From Campylobacter massiliensis (GTDB lineage Bacteria > Campylobacterota > Campylobacteria > Campylobacterales > Campylobacteraceae), in the NCBI RefSeq assembly GCF_014253065.1, contig NZ_JACLZK010000001.1:620001-684000 (forward strand): a DNA stretch of 64,000 nucleotides, written 5' to 3'. A program made the translations under genes and the position numbers. Every line of letters starts with the position of its first letter. Within the stretch, counting starts at the first letter, position 1. Under the pieces are notes generated by a model. The model saw only the letters and a list, made by a program, of their open reading frames with translations, was not told the DNA's origin and did no database searches. Positions 57,357-64,000 of this stretch are shown here, one piece after another.

Positions 57357-58241
57357 TTGAAACAAACAACCATAAAATCAACCGTAGAAGGCGTAGGCAT
57401 CGGGCTTCACAAAGGTGAGCCGATAAAAATCACGCTTGAACCGCTTGGGGCAAATTCGGGAATAATATTTTACAGAAAAGACCTCGGTGTGAGCTTTAAG
57501 GCAGAGCCGAAAAACGTGATAAACACCCAAATGGCTACCGTAATCGGCGGCAAAGAGGGCTACGTCTCGACGATCGAGCACCTCCTTAGCGCGATAAACG
57601 GCTACGGCATCGACAACGTCCGTATCGTCCTAGACGCCAACGAAGTTCCCGTTATGGACGGCTCGGCGATAAGCTACTGTATGATGCTGGATGAAGCCGG
57701 CACGGCGGAGCTTGACGCGGACAAAAAAGTAATCGTAATCAAACGCCCGGTAGAAGTAAACAAAAACGGAAAATTCGCCAGAGTAACGCCGTCAAATAAC
57801 CCGAAATTTGACTTTACGATTAAATTTGCCCACCCGATAATAGGCGAGCAAAATTACGTGTTTGAGTTTAGCAAACAAGCCTACATCGAGGAGATTGCGC
57901 GCGCTAGGACGTTTGGATTTTTAAAAGACGTGCAGATGCTAAGGGCGCAAAATTTAGCCCTCGGCGGCAGCCTAGACAACGCCGTAGTCATCGACGATAA
58001 TAAAATTTTAAATCCTGAAGGCCTGCGCTTTGAAAATGAATTCGTTCGTCATAAAATTTTAGATGCGATCGGCGATCTGAGTCTGATGGGCGCGCCTTTG
58101 ATGGCTGATTATACTAGCTTTGCGGGTAGCCACGAGCTAAACCACGAGCTAACGCTAGCCATCCTAAGCGACGATAAAAACTACGAAATCGTCACGCTAA
58201 AAGGCGATTTCGCGCGCGAGTACCAAAAGGTATTTGCATAA
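57357..58241 (+). CDS. lpxC: UDP-3-O-acyl-N-acetylglucosamine deacetylase
   Basis: A 294-aa enzyme, the normal length, if started at TTG 57357 (MKQTTIKSTVEGVGIGLHKGEP). A longer start at 57315 would add a lysine-rich stretch not found in the family, and AAGGG lies about 10 nt before the TTG. Zinc and active-site motifs are VSTIEHLLSAINGYGIDN, LDANEVPVMDGSA, HKILDAIGDLSLMGAP and SHELNHEL. It carries out the committed step of lipid A synthesis. Its stop (TAA) overlaps the supposed start region of tsaB. Confidence 0.95.
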   Translation: MKQTTIKSTVEGVGIGLHKGEPIKITLEPLGANSGIIFYRKDLGVSFKAEPKNVINTQMATVIGGKEGYVSTIEHLLSAINGYGIDNVRIVLDANEVPVMDGSAISYCMMLDEAGTAELDADKKVIVIKRPVEVNKNGKFARVTPSNNPKFDFTIKFAHPIIGEQNYVFEFSKQAYIEEIARARTFGFLKDVQMLRAQNLALGGSLDNAVVIDDNKILNPEGLRFENEFVRHKILDAIGDLSLMGAPLMADYTSFAGSHELNHELTLAILSDDKNYEIVTLKGDFAREYQKVFA

Positions 58242-58693
58242 AAAATATCCAAATTTTAGTTATCGCTCTTAGCTCGCCGCTAATCATCGGCATTTATGAC
58301 GAAAATGGCGAGCTTATAGAGCAAATTTCTAGCGAAGAAAAATCTGACGTCTCTCTCGTAAAAATAATGGACGAGATTTTAAACGGCGGCAAATTTAATC
58401 TGCAAAAAATTATCTACGCAAACGGCCCGGGAAGCTTTATGGGCGTGAAAGTCGCCTACGTCGTTTTAAAGACGATTAGCATCGTAAAAGAGTGCGAATT
58501 TTACGCGGTTAGCGGCTTTGAGCTAAACAGCGGCGCGCCGATACGGGCGAATAAAAACTTAAGCTTTGTAGATACGCCCAATGGCATAAAACTACAAAAA
58601 GCGCAAGCGGGCGAATTTGGCTTACCGCAAAATTTAGCCGTTTTAAATCTAAATTTAGATACTCTACCAAATTACGTTATACAAGCCGTTTAG
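58238..58693 (+). CDS. tsaB: TsaB-like tRNA threonylcarbamoyladenosine biosynthesis protein, anomalous start
   Basis: The frame encodes KNIQILVIALSSPLIIGIYDENGELIEQ and later IIYANGPGSFMGVKVAYVVLKTI, the short Epsilonproteobacterial form of TsaB (about 150 aa), which partners TsaD and TsaE in making t6A37 in tRNA. No ATG, GTG or TTG precedes the N-terminal strand; the codon at the expected position is ATA (58238-58240) inside GCATAAAAA, where a G in place of one A would give the usual overlapping ATGA with lpxC. The next ATG, 58367, would remove 43 residues, including the N-terminal strand of the actin-like fold. TsaB is usually essential, so either ATA is used, or there is a sequencing error. 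Confidence 0.7.
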   Translation: MKNIQILVIALSSPLIIGIYDENGELIEQISSEEKSDVSLVKIMDEILNGGKFNLQKIIYANGPGSFMGVKVAYVVLKTISIVKECEFYAVSGFELNSGAPIRANKNLSFVDTPNGIKLQKAQAGEFGLPQNLAVLNLNLDTLPNYVIQAV

Positions 58694-58701
58694 GAGATTT
58701 T

Positions 58702-59586
58702 TTGCAAATTTTAGTTCCAGCCACGAGCGCAAACATTGGCCCCGGTTTTGACGCCCTAGGACTTGCCCTAGAGTTACACAACACAGTCGAGATAACGAGG
58801 GCGAATTTCGCCTCCGTGAGCATTTTGGGCGAAGGCAAAGACAACGCGCTTCTTAAAAAAAACAACATTTTTTTATCTATTTTCAATGAAATTTACGTCA
58901 AACTAACGGACAAAAAAGATACTTTTCGCATGATTTTTACCAATCAAATCCCGTTTTCTCGCGGACTCGGAAGCTCTTCTGCAGTCATCACTTCAGCCAT
59001 CGCGGCGGCTTATGCGGCAGCTGGATTTAAGGCGGATAAAAGCGCGATTTTAAACCAGGCGCTAGTTTACGAAAACCACCCCGACAACATCGCTCCGGCG
59101 ACGCTTGGCGGTTTTGTTAGCTCCGTCGTTGAAAACGGCAAGGTAAAATCTCTAAAAAAACCTTTAAGCACCGATATCAAAGCCGTCGTCGTGATCCCGG
59201 ATAAGCCGATGAGCACGAACGAATCTCGCGCCAAGCTACCTAAAAATTTCACTATGGGCGAGTGCGTTAGCAACCTCTCTCACGCCGCATTTCTCACGGC
59301 TTGTTTTTTTAGCGAAAATTACGAGCTTTTAAGAACGGCGGCAAAAGACGTCATGCACGAGCAAATCCGCATGCAAAGCCTACCCGAGCTCTTTGAAGTG
59401 CGCAAGATAGCCTACGAAAACGGCGCACTTTTAAGCACGCTTTCAGGCAGCGGATCGAGCTTTTTAAATATCGTTTACGCTGGCGATGCGGCAAATTTAA
59501 AACAAAAACTGCAAGATAAATTTAAGAGCTTTCGGGTTGAAATTTTTAATTTCGACAACGACGGGATAAAAATCCTACAAAGCTAA
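58702..59586 (+). CDS. thrB: Homoserine kinase
   Basis: A 294-aa GHMP-family kinase beginning at TTG 58702 (TAGGAG 6 nt upstream): MQILVPATSANIGPGFDALGLALELHNTVEI. The ATP-binding motif is IPFSRGLGSSSAVITSA and the C-terminal motif is LSTLSGSGSSFLNIV. It phosphorylates homoserine in threonine synthesis. It lies between tsaB and the ylxR-infB operon, the same order as in C. jejuni. Confidence 0.95.
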   Translation: MQILVPATSANIGPGFDALGLALELHNTVEITRANFASVSILGEGKDNALLKKNNIFLSIFNEIYVKLTDKKDTFRMIFTNQIPFSRGLGSSSAVITSAIAAAYAAAGFKADKSAILNQALVYENHPDNIAPATLGGFVSSVVENGKVKSLKKPLSTDIKAVVVIPDKPMSTNESRAKLPKNFTMGECVSNLSHAAFLTACFFSENYELLRTAAKDVMHEQIRMQSLPELFEVRKIAYENGALLSTLSGSGSSFLNIVYAGDAANLKQKLQDKFKSFRVEIFNFDNDGIKILQS

Positions 59587-59611
59587 AAAAAAGCTAAAAG
59601 AAGTTATAATA

Positions 59612-59896
59612 ATGGCTCAAAAATTTATCCCTATCAGGACGTGCGTGGTCTGCAAAAAGCGCTTTGAACAGCAAATTTTGCGTAGATACAGACTGATAAA
59701 TTCTTCGCTATTTTTCGGAAACGGAAACGGACGCAGCTTTTATCTTTGCGAGGAATGTCTAAAAAAAGACGAGAAAATTTTAAGAAAATCGCTCGGAAGA
59801 GTCGCAGGCAGCTTTATAGCGACGCTACAAAACGGGCAAAATTTAAAGGAGATACTCTTAAATGGGGACTGTTCGAATTTCAGAGATAGCAAATGA
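59612..59896 (+). CDS. YlxR/DUF448 RNA-binding-like protein
   Basis: A 94-aa protein with the YlxR fold: [20 protein letters not shown], then [20 protein letters not shown]. Two CxxC pairs suggest a zinc site or structural cysteines, as in some members. YlxR genes sit next to infB in many bacteria and are linked to translation or nucleoid functions. The gene overlaps infB by 35 nt. Confidence 0.88.
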   Translation: MAQKFIPIRTCVVCKKRFEQQILRRYRLINSSLFFGNGNGRSFYLCEECLKKDEKILRKSLGRVAGSFIATLQNGQNLKEILLNGDCSNFRDSK

Positions 59897-62555
59897 GCTC
59901 GGCTACAATAGCAAAGAGGTTTTAGAAAAGGCTATTGAGCTTGGGCTAAAGGTCAAAACGCACTCGAGCGGCGTTAGTCCTGAAGAAGCGGAGGCGCTAT
60001 ACACCTACATCCAAACCGGCGAGATCCCCGAAGCTCTCAAGAAAAAACCGGAAAAGAAAAAACCGACCGTCAAAAAGGCGGAAACCAAAGAGGGCAAAGA
60101 GGAAAAAGAAAGCAAACCTAAAGAGGCAAAAAAACCAAGCGCCGCAAAAGAAGAAAAGCCTTTGCCTAAAGAAAAAGTAGAAACAAAAAACGACGAAAAA
60201 TCCGAAAAAGAACAAAAAACAGTCACTCAAAAACCGGCAGAAAAAGCACCGGAGCCAAAAACGCAAGTAGCACCAAAAGAGGAGCCAAAGACCCAGCCTG
60301 CCGCCGAGCCGGTCCATCCAAAAGAGAGCTTAGCCGACGTTAGTCTGCAAAAAAGGCGCGGTCTAGTCATCGTAAAAAAGAAAAAAGACGAGCAGCCCGC
60401 ACCTCGAGCAAGCGAGAGAAAGGAGTCTGCGCCGGCACTAAATTTGGAAAGTATATTTAAATTTAGCGACGAAAAGATCGAGCGCAAAAAGAAAAAAGAG
60501 AAAAAATCGGTCATCGCAACTAAAAAAGACGGCGCAACAAAGATGGATCTGCTCGGCGACCGCGATATGGCAGACATCGTGATAGATGATGAGGACGTGG
60601 TTATATTGCCTGATTTTTCAGTGCGAACTCAAACTCCGGAGCCTCAAAAAACAAGACAACCTGCAAATACCAACTACAAACCGGTACTAAATACATCGGT
60701 AAGTTCGTTTCTAGAGCAAGGTACTGCGCGCAGGCCTCGTAAAAAACATAAAAAATCGCAACGAGCCGACCATAACGGAGAGGCGGTAACCTACGTCGAG
60801 ATGCCAAAAGAGATCCGTCTTTACGAATTTGCCGACAAGATCAACAAGCAACCGAGCGAAATCATCGGCAAGCTCTTTATGCTAGGCATGATGACGACCA
60901 AAAACGACTTCCTAGACGAGGATGCGATAGAGATTTTAGCCGATGAGTTCGGTATCGAGGTAAATATCGTCGATACGCAAGAAGCGTTTGACTACGTTAA
61001 GGCCTACGACGAAGAAGAGGAACAGCTGGATGATGCAAATTTGACTGTCCGCGCTCCCGTTATCACCATCATGGGTCACGTCGATCACGGTAAAACCTCG
61101 CTACTAGACTACATCAGAAACTCTCGCGTGGCAGCGGGCGAAGCGGGTGGCATCACGCAACACGTGGGCGCCTATATGGTAAATAAAAACGGTAAAAACA
61201 TTACCTTTATCGACACTCCGGGCCACGAAGCTTTCACGGCTATGCGCGCTAGAGGGGCCAAGATCACCGATATCGTTATCATCGTGGTCGCAGCCGACGA
61301 CGGCGTAAAACCGCAGACCAAAGAGGCCGTTAGTCACGCAAAAGCCGCCGGCGTACCGATTATCATCGCGATAAACAAGATGGATAAAGAGGCCGCAAAC
61401 CCTGACAAAGTAAAAAGCGAACTAGCCGAGCTGGATATCCTATCTACCGACTGGGGCGGCACGTACGAGTTCGTACCGATCTCCGCAAAGATGGGTATGG
61501 GCATAGACGATCTACTTGAAATCGTGCTCTTGCAGGCTGAAATTTTAGAACTAAAAGCAAACGCAAAGGCAAACGCAAAAGCAGCCATAATAGAAAGTTC
61601 GCAGCAAAAAGGCCGCGGTCCGGTAGCTACGGTTATCGTAGAAAACGGCACTCTAAAAGTCGGCGATATCGTGGTTGCAGGCGTTGCATACGGCAAAATA
61701 AGAAGCATAACCGACGATCAGGGCAAAATTTTAAAAGAGATAAAACCGGGCGAATGCGGCGTGATAATGGGCCTTAGCGAGATTCCGGAAGCCGGCGAAA
61801 CGCTAATAAGCGTTAAAACCGACAAAGAAGCCCGCGAATACGCACAGAAAAAGGCTGAATACTTGCGCCAAAAAGAGCTTAGCAAAACAACAAAAGTAAG
61901 CCTAGAAGAGCTTAGCGAAAAGATCGCCGAGGGTGAGCTAAAATCGCTCCCGGTTATCGTAAAAGCCGACGTGGGCGGCTCGCTAGAAGCTATCAAGGCA
62001 AGCCTAGAAAAACTTCGCAACGACGAGATAAAAGTAAATATCATCCACTCAGGCGTGGGCGGCATCACACAAAGCGACGTAGAGCTAGCCAGAGCGAGCG
62101 AAAACTCCGTGATTTTAGGCTTTAACATCAGGCCGACGGGCGAAGTGAAAGAAAAAGCCAAAGAAAGCGGCGTCGAAATCAAAACCTATAACGTCATCTA
62201 TAACCTGATCGACGACGTCAAGGCGATCCTAAGCGGCTTAATGTCGCCTGTCATCCACGAGGAGCAGCTCGGTCAAGCGCAAGTACGCCAGGTCATCAAC
62301 GTCCCTAAAGTAGGCGCGATCGCAGGCTGCATGGTAACCGAGGGCACGATAAACCGCGGCGCGAAAATCCGCCTGATCAGAAACGGCGTGGTCGTACACG
62401 AGGGTACGGTAAGCTCGCTAAAACGCTTCAAAGACGACGTGAGAGAGGTAGCGCGCGGCTTTGAGTGCGGCGTGGGCATAGACGGCTATAACGACATCAG
62501 AGAGGGCGACTACATCGAGAGCTTTAAAGAGGTAGAGGAGCAAGCTAGCCTATGA
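59862..62555 (+). CDS. infB: Translation initiation factor IF-2
   Basis: An 897-aa factor beginning at ATG 59862 with AAAGGAGA upstream and starting inside ylxR. Residues 1-50 form the IF2 N-terminal domain ([20 protein letters not shown]), followed by a highly charged K/E/P-rich linker to about 300, then the G domain (G1 [13 protein letters not shown]3 [16 protein letters not shown]4 NKMDK) and domains II-IV (for example [27 protein letters not shown]). It recruits initiator tRNA to the ribosome. Its stop overlaps the rbfA start by 4 nt. Confidence 0.98.
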   Translation: MGTVRISEIANELGYNSKEVLEKAIELGLKVKTHSSGVSPEEAEALYTYIQTGEIPEALKKKPEKKKPTVKKAETKEGKEEKESKPKEAKKPSAAKEEKPLPKEKVETKNDEKSEKEQKTVTQKPAEKAPEPKTQVAPKEEPKTQPAAEPVHPKESLADVSLQKRRGLVIVKKKKDEQPAPRASERKESAPALNLESIFKFSDEKIERKKKKEKKSVIATKKDGATKMDLLGDRDMADIVIDDEDVVILPDFSVRTQTPEPQKTRQPANTNYKPVLNTSVSSFLEQGTARRPRKKHKKSQRADHNGEAVTYVEMPKEIRLYEFADKINKQPSEIIGKLFMLGMMTTKNDFLDEDAIEILADEFGIEVNIVDTQEAFDYVKAYDEEEEQLDDANLTVRAPVITIMGHVDHGKTSLLDYIRNSRVAAGEAGGITQHVGAYMVNKNGKNITFIDTPGHEAFTAMRARGAKITDIVIIVVAADDGVKPQTKEAVSHAKAAGVPIIIAINKMDKEAANPDKVKSELAELDILSTDWGGTYEFVPISAKMGMGIDDLLEIVLLQAEILELKANAKANAKAAIIESSQQKGRGPVATVIVENGTLKVGDIVVAGVAYGKIRSITDDQGKILKEIKPGECGVIMGLSEIPEAGETLISVKTDKEAREYAQKKAEYLRQKELSKTTKVSLEELSEKIAEGELKSLPVIVKADVGGSLEAIKASLEKLRNDEIKVNIIHSGVGGITQSDVELARASENSVILGFNIRPTGEVKEKAKESGVEIKTYNVIYNLIDDVKAILSGLMSPVIHEEQLGQAQVRQVINVPKVGAIAGCMVTEGTINRGAKIRLIRNGVVVHEGTVSSLKRFKDDVREVARGFECGVGIDGYNDIREGDYIESFKEVEEQASL

Positions 62556-62923
62556 ACCCCTCGGAGATAAAACGCCTGCGCACGCAAAGCGTACTAAAAG
62601 AGCTTCTACCTGAGGCTCTATCTACGCTTGAAGATGAGCTTTTACGCGGGCTTTGCGTGACTGACGTCGAGTGTAAAAAAGGCAGGTACGACGCGTTCGT
62701 TTATCTAGATAAAATGATGTTTGACGAACGCGAGCAGGCCTATATACTAGACCGCCTAAAGCGCGTATCAAAGCACCTGCAAAACCACTGCATGGCGGCT
62801 GAGGGCTGGTATAGAGCGCCGAATTTTCACTTTAAATTTGACGACAGACTCGAGTACCAAAACCACATGGATGATTTGTTTGAAAAAATCTCAGAGGATC
62901 TAAACAAAAATGCAAAATCTTGA
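62552..62923 (+). CDS. rbfA: Ribosome-binding factor A
   Basis: A 123-aa protein with the small KH-like fold ([38 protein letters not shown]) and a C-terminal helix ([22 protein letters not shown]), matching RbfA. It helps mature the 16S rRNA 5' end in the 30S subunit. It starts within the infB stop (ATGA) and overlaps rimP by 14 nt. It has an N-terminus and conserved tail typical of the Epsilonproteobacterial form. Confidence 0.92.
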   Translation: MNPSEIKRLRTQSVLKELLPEALSTLEDELLRGLCVTDVECKKGRYDAFVYLDKMMFDEREQAYILDRLKRVSKHLQNHCMAAEGWYRAPNFHFKFDDRLEYQNHMDDLFEKISEDLNKNAKS

Positions 62924-63338
62924 AAATCTGATCTCGCAGTGCGGCGTGCAGCTCTACGACGTCGAGGTCGCAAACGAAAACGGCAGAGCCATTTATAGGA
63001 TCTACATCGCAAAGCCCGGCGGCGTAAATTTAGACGACTGCGAAAAGGTCTCGCGCCTACTCTCGCCGATATTTGACGTCGAGCCGCCGCTTAGCGGAGA
63101 CTACGTGCTAGAGGTTAGCTCGCCCGGACTTGAGCGAAAGCTAGAAAAACCGAGTCATTTTATCTCAAGTATCGGAGAACTAGCTAAAATCTCAGCCGAA
63201 GTAGACGGCGAAAATAAAAAGCTAAAAGGCAAAATCATATCCGCCGACGACGATGAGATCTCGTTTGAGAGCGAAGGTCAAATTTTAAAAATAAAAATCG
63301 CGAATATAAAAAAGGCAAAAACCTATATCGAGTGGTAA
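62910..63338 (+). CDS. rimP: Ribosome maturation factor RimP
   Basis: A 142-aa protein with the N-terminal alpha-beta domain ([51 protein letters not shown] in pattern) and the motif YVLEVSSPGLERKL, diagnostic of RimP, plus a C-terminal Sm-like domain. It acts in 30S assembly. It is the last gene of the ylxR-infB-rbfA-rimP operon. Confidence 0.95.
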   Translation: MQNLENLISQCGVQLYDVEVANENGRAIYRIYIAKPGGVNLDDCEKVSRLLSPIFDVEPPLSGDYVLEVSSPGLERKLEKPSHFISSIGELAKISAEVDGENKKLKGKIISADDDEISFESEGQILKIKIANIKKAKTYIEW

Positions 63339-63654
63339 GCTACAAATTTAAAGGCTTAAATTTAAGCTAATACCTCGTCAAATTTTGGGTTAAATTTTAC
63401 AAATTTGAGTGCTTTAAATTTATATCGCAAAGCTTAAACGCGCTACAGTCAAATTTCTCAAATTTAACCTCAAATTTACAAACCACCTCCGCATAAATTT
63501 AAATTTCCCCCAAAAAGCACAAAAAAAGGCGATGCAAATTTCGGCGATTCTGCCCGCCTACTCCCCAAAGCGCGCAGCGTAAATTTAACACCCGACTAGC
63601 AAAACATAAGCTAACTTTGGCTATAATCCCTAAATTTTTTAAAAAGTAGGAACC
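63339..63654. other. 316-bp gap packed with AAATTT hexamers
   Basis: Between rimP and accD I count 14 AAATTT hexamers within 63345-63637, several within TCAAATTTG or TTAAATTTA contexts. No hairpin terminator stands out. A -10-like TATAAT (63621-63626) precedes accD by about 30 bp. Confidence 0.6.
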
Positions 63655-64000
63655 ATGAGCTTTTTAGATATTTTTTCCAAAACAAGAAAGCAACAATCCG
63701 CTCCTAGCGAGGCTCCGGCGCACTGGGTCAAATGCGACAGCTGTCATTCGCTGATGTATTACAAAGAGGTCGAGGCAAATTTTAACGTCTGTCCAAAGTG
63801 CGGTTTTCACATGAGATTAGCCGCCGACAAGAGGATAGCGATGATCTGTGACGAAGGTAGTTTCGTCGAGCTTGACACCAAGCTAAAGCCCGTCGATCCG
63901 ATCAAATTCGTCGATAAAAAATCGTATAAAAAACGCATAAGCGAAAACGAGGAAAAAACGGGCAGAAGCTCGGCCGTGATCTGCGGCGAGGCCAAGATAG
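63655..64000 (+). CDS. accD: Acetyl-CoA carboxylase carboxyltransferase beta subunit (N-terminal part)
   Basis: The first 115 codons of AccD, cut by the right edge. ATG 63655 follows TAGGAAC. MSFLDIFSKTRKQ is followed by the four-cysteine zinc ribbon (CDSCHS, CPKCGFH), the family's nucleic-acid and subunit-contact module, and then LELDTKLKPVDPIKF-like sequence (here VELDTKLKPVDPIKFVD). It forms malonyl-CoA with AccA for fatty-acid synthesis. A promoter with TATAAT lies in the upstream gap. Confidence 0.95.
   Translation, partial: MSFLDIFSKTRKQQSAPSEAPAHWVKCDSCHSLMYYKEVEANFNVCPKCGFHMRLAADKRIAMICDEGSFVELDTKLKPVDPIKFVDKKSYKKRISENEEKTGRSSAVICGEAKI

Overview
The window looks like a chromosomal segment of an Epsilonproteobacterium, most likely a Campylobacter of the showae/rectus/curvus/concisus type. 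Gene order supports this. One block runs lepA, two lipoproteins, a ComF-like transferase, gyrA, flgP, flgQ, flgR, asd; another runs bamA (divergent), tyrA, an M23 peptidase, lpxC, tsaB, thrB, ylxR, infB, rbfA, rimP. Both match my memory of C. jejuni (the Cj1030c-Cj1023c and Cj0129c-Cj0138 orders). Other support is the moderate GC content, the very frequent hexamer AAATTT, and several TTG starts. The species is an inference.

Layout. 1-4.4 kb: an iron/siderophore-type ABC importer (ATPase cut by the window edge, permease, binding protein) and a broken TonB-dependent receptor. 4.5-5.45 kb: a translationally coupled pair, a DDTD-motif protein and a small Cys-rich protein. 5.5-10.9 kb: a frameshifted aldehyde dehydrogenase and a TMAO/DMSO-type respiratory locus in which the cytochrome, the molybdoenzyme and the divergent response regulator are all damaged. 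11.2-12.7 kb: an AT-rich mobile-element remnant (MobV-like relaxase, AlpA-like HTH, tiny leader ORF) beside tRNA-Asn. 12.8-20.2 kb: radical SAM enzyme, two chemoreceptors, hemE and a Glt-type symporter. 20.3-24.4 kb: Rrf2 regulator, broken NAD(P)-binding oxidoreductase, a cupin with a striking twin-operator promoter, broken six-TM ABC protein, CDF metal exporter and a small membrane protein. 24.5-34.8 kb: the conserved lepA-to-asd block. 35.3-39.1 kb: an orphan gene of about 1,284 codons coding for a restriction-nuclease-like N-terminus, a degenerate STAND-like middle and a long helical C-terminus, cut by three frameshifts. This is the best candidate for an unusual defence-type system. 39.2-45 kb: YqhA-like protein, prs and a large DUF748/AsmA-like protein. 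45.2-52 kb: a 1,546-aa surface adhesin with a LapA-like N-terminus and a third chemoreceptor. 52.2-64 kb: DUF488 protein, then the bamA to rimP block and the start of accD.

Two themes cut across the window. First, eight loci carry inactivating lesions, while the conserved core genes read through intact. Nine of the lesions are gains or losses of one A on the coding strand within short A runs. Nonsense codons and start-codon anomalies occur as well. Either this strain is losing accessory functions or the assembly has a specific A-run error mode; the distribution favours real decay but does not prove it. Second, AAATTT, a subset of the RAATTY motif linked to DNA uptake in C. jejuni, is extraordinarily dense between genes. 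All calls are from reading the sequence; no database search was run.
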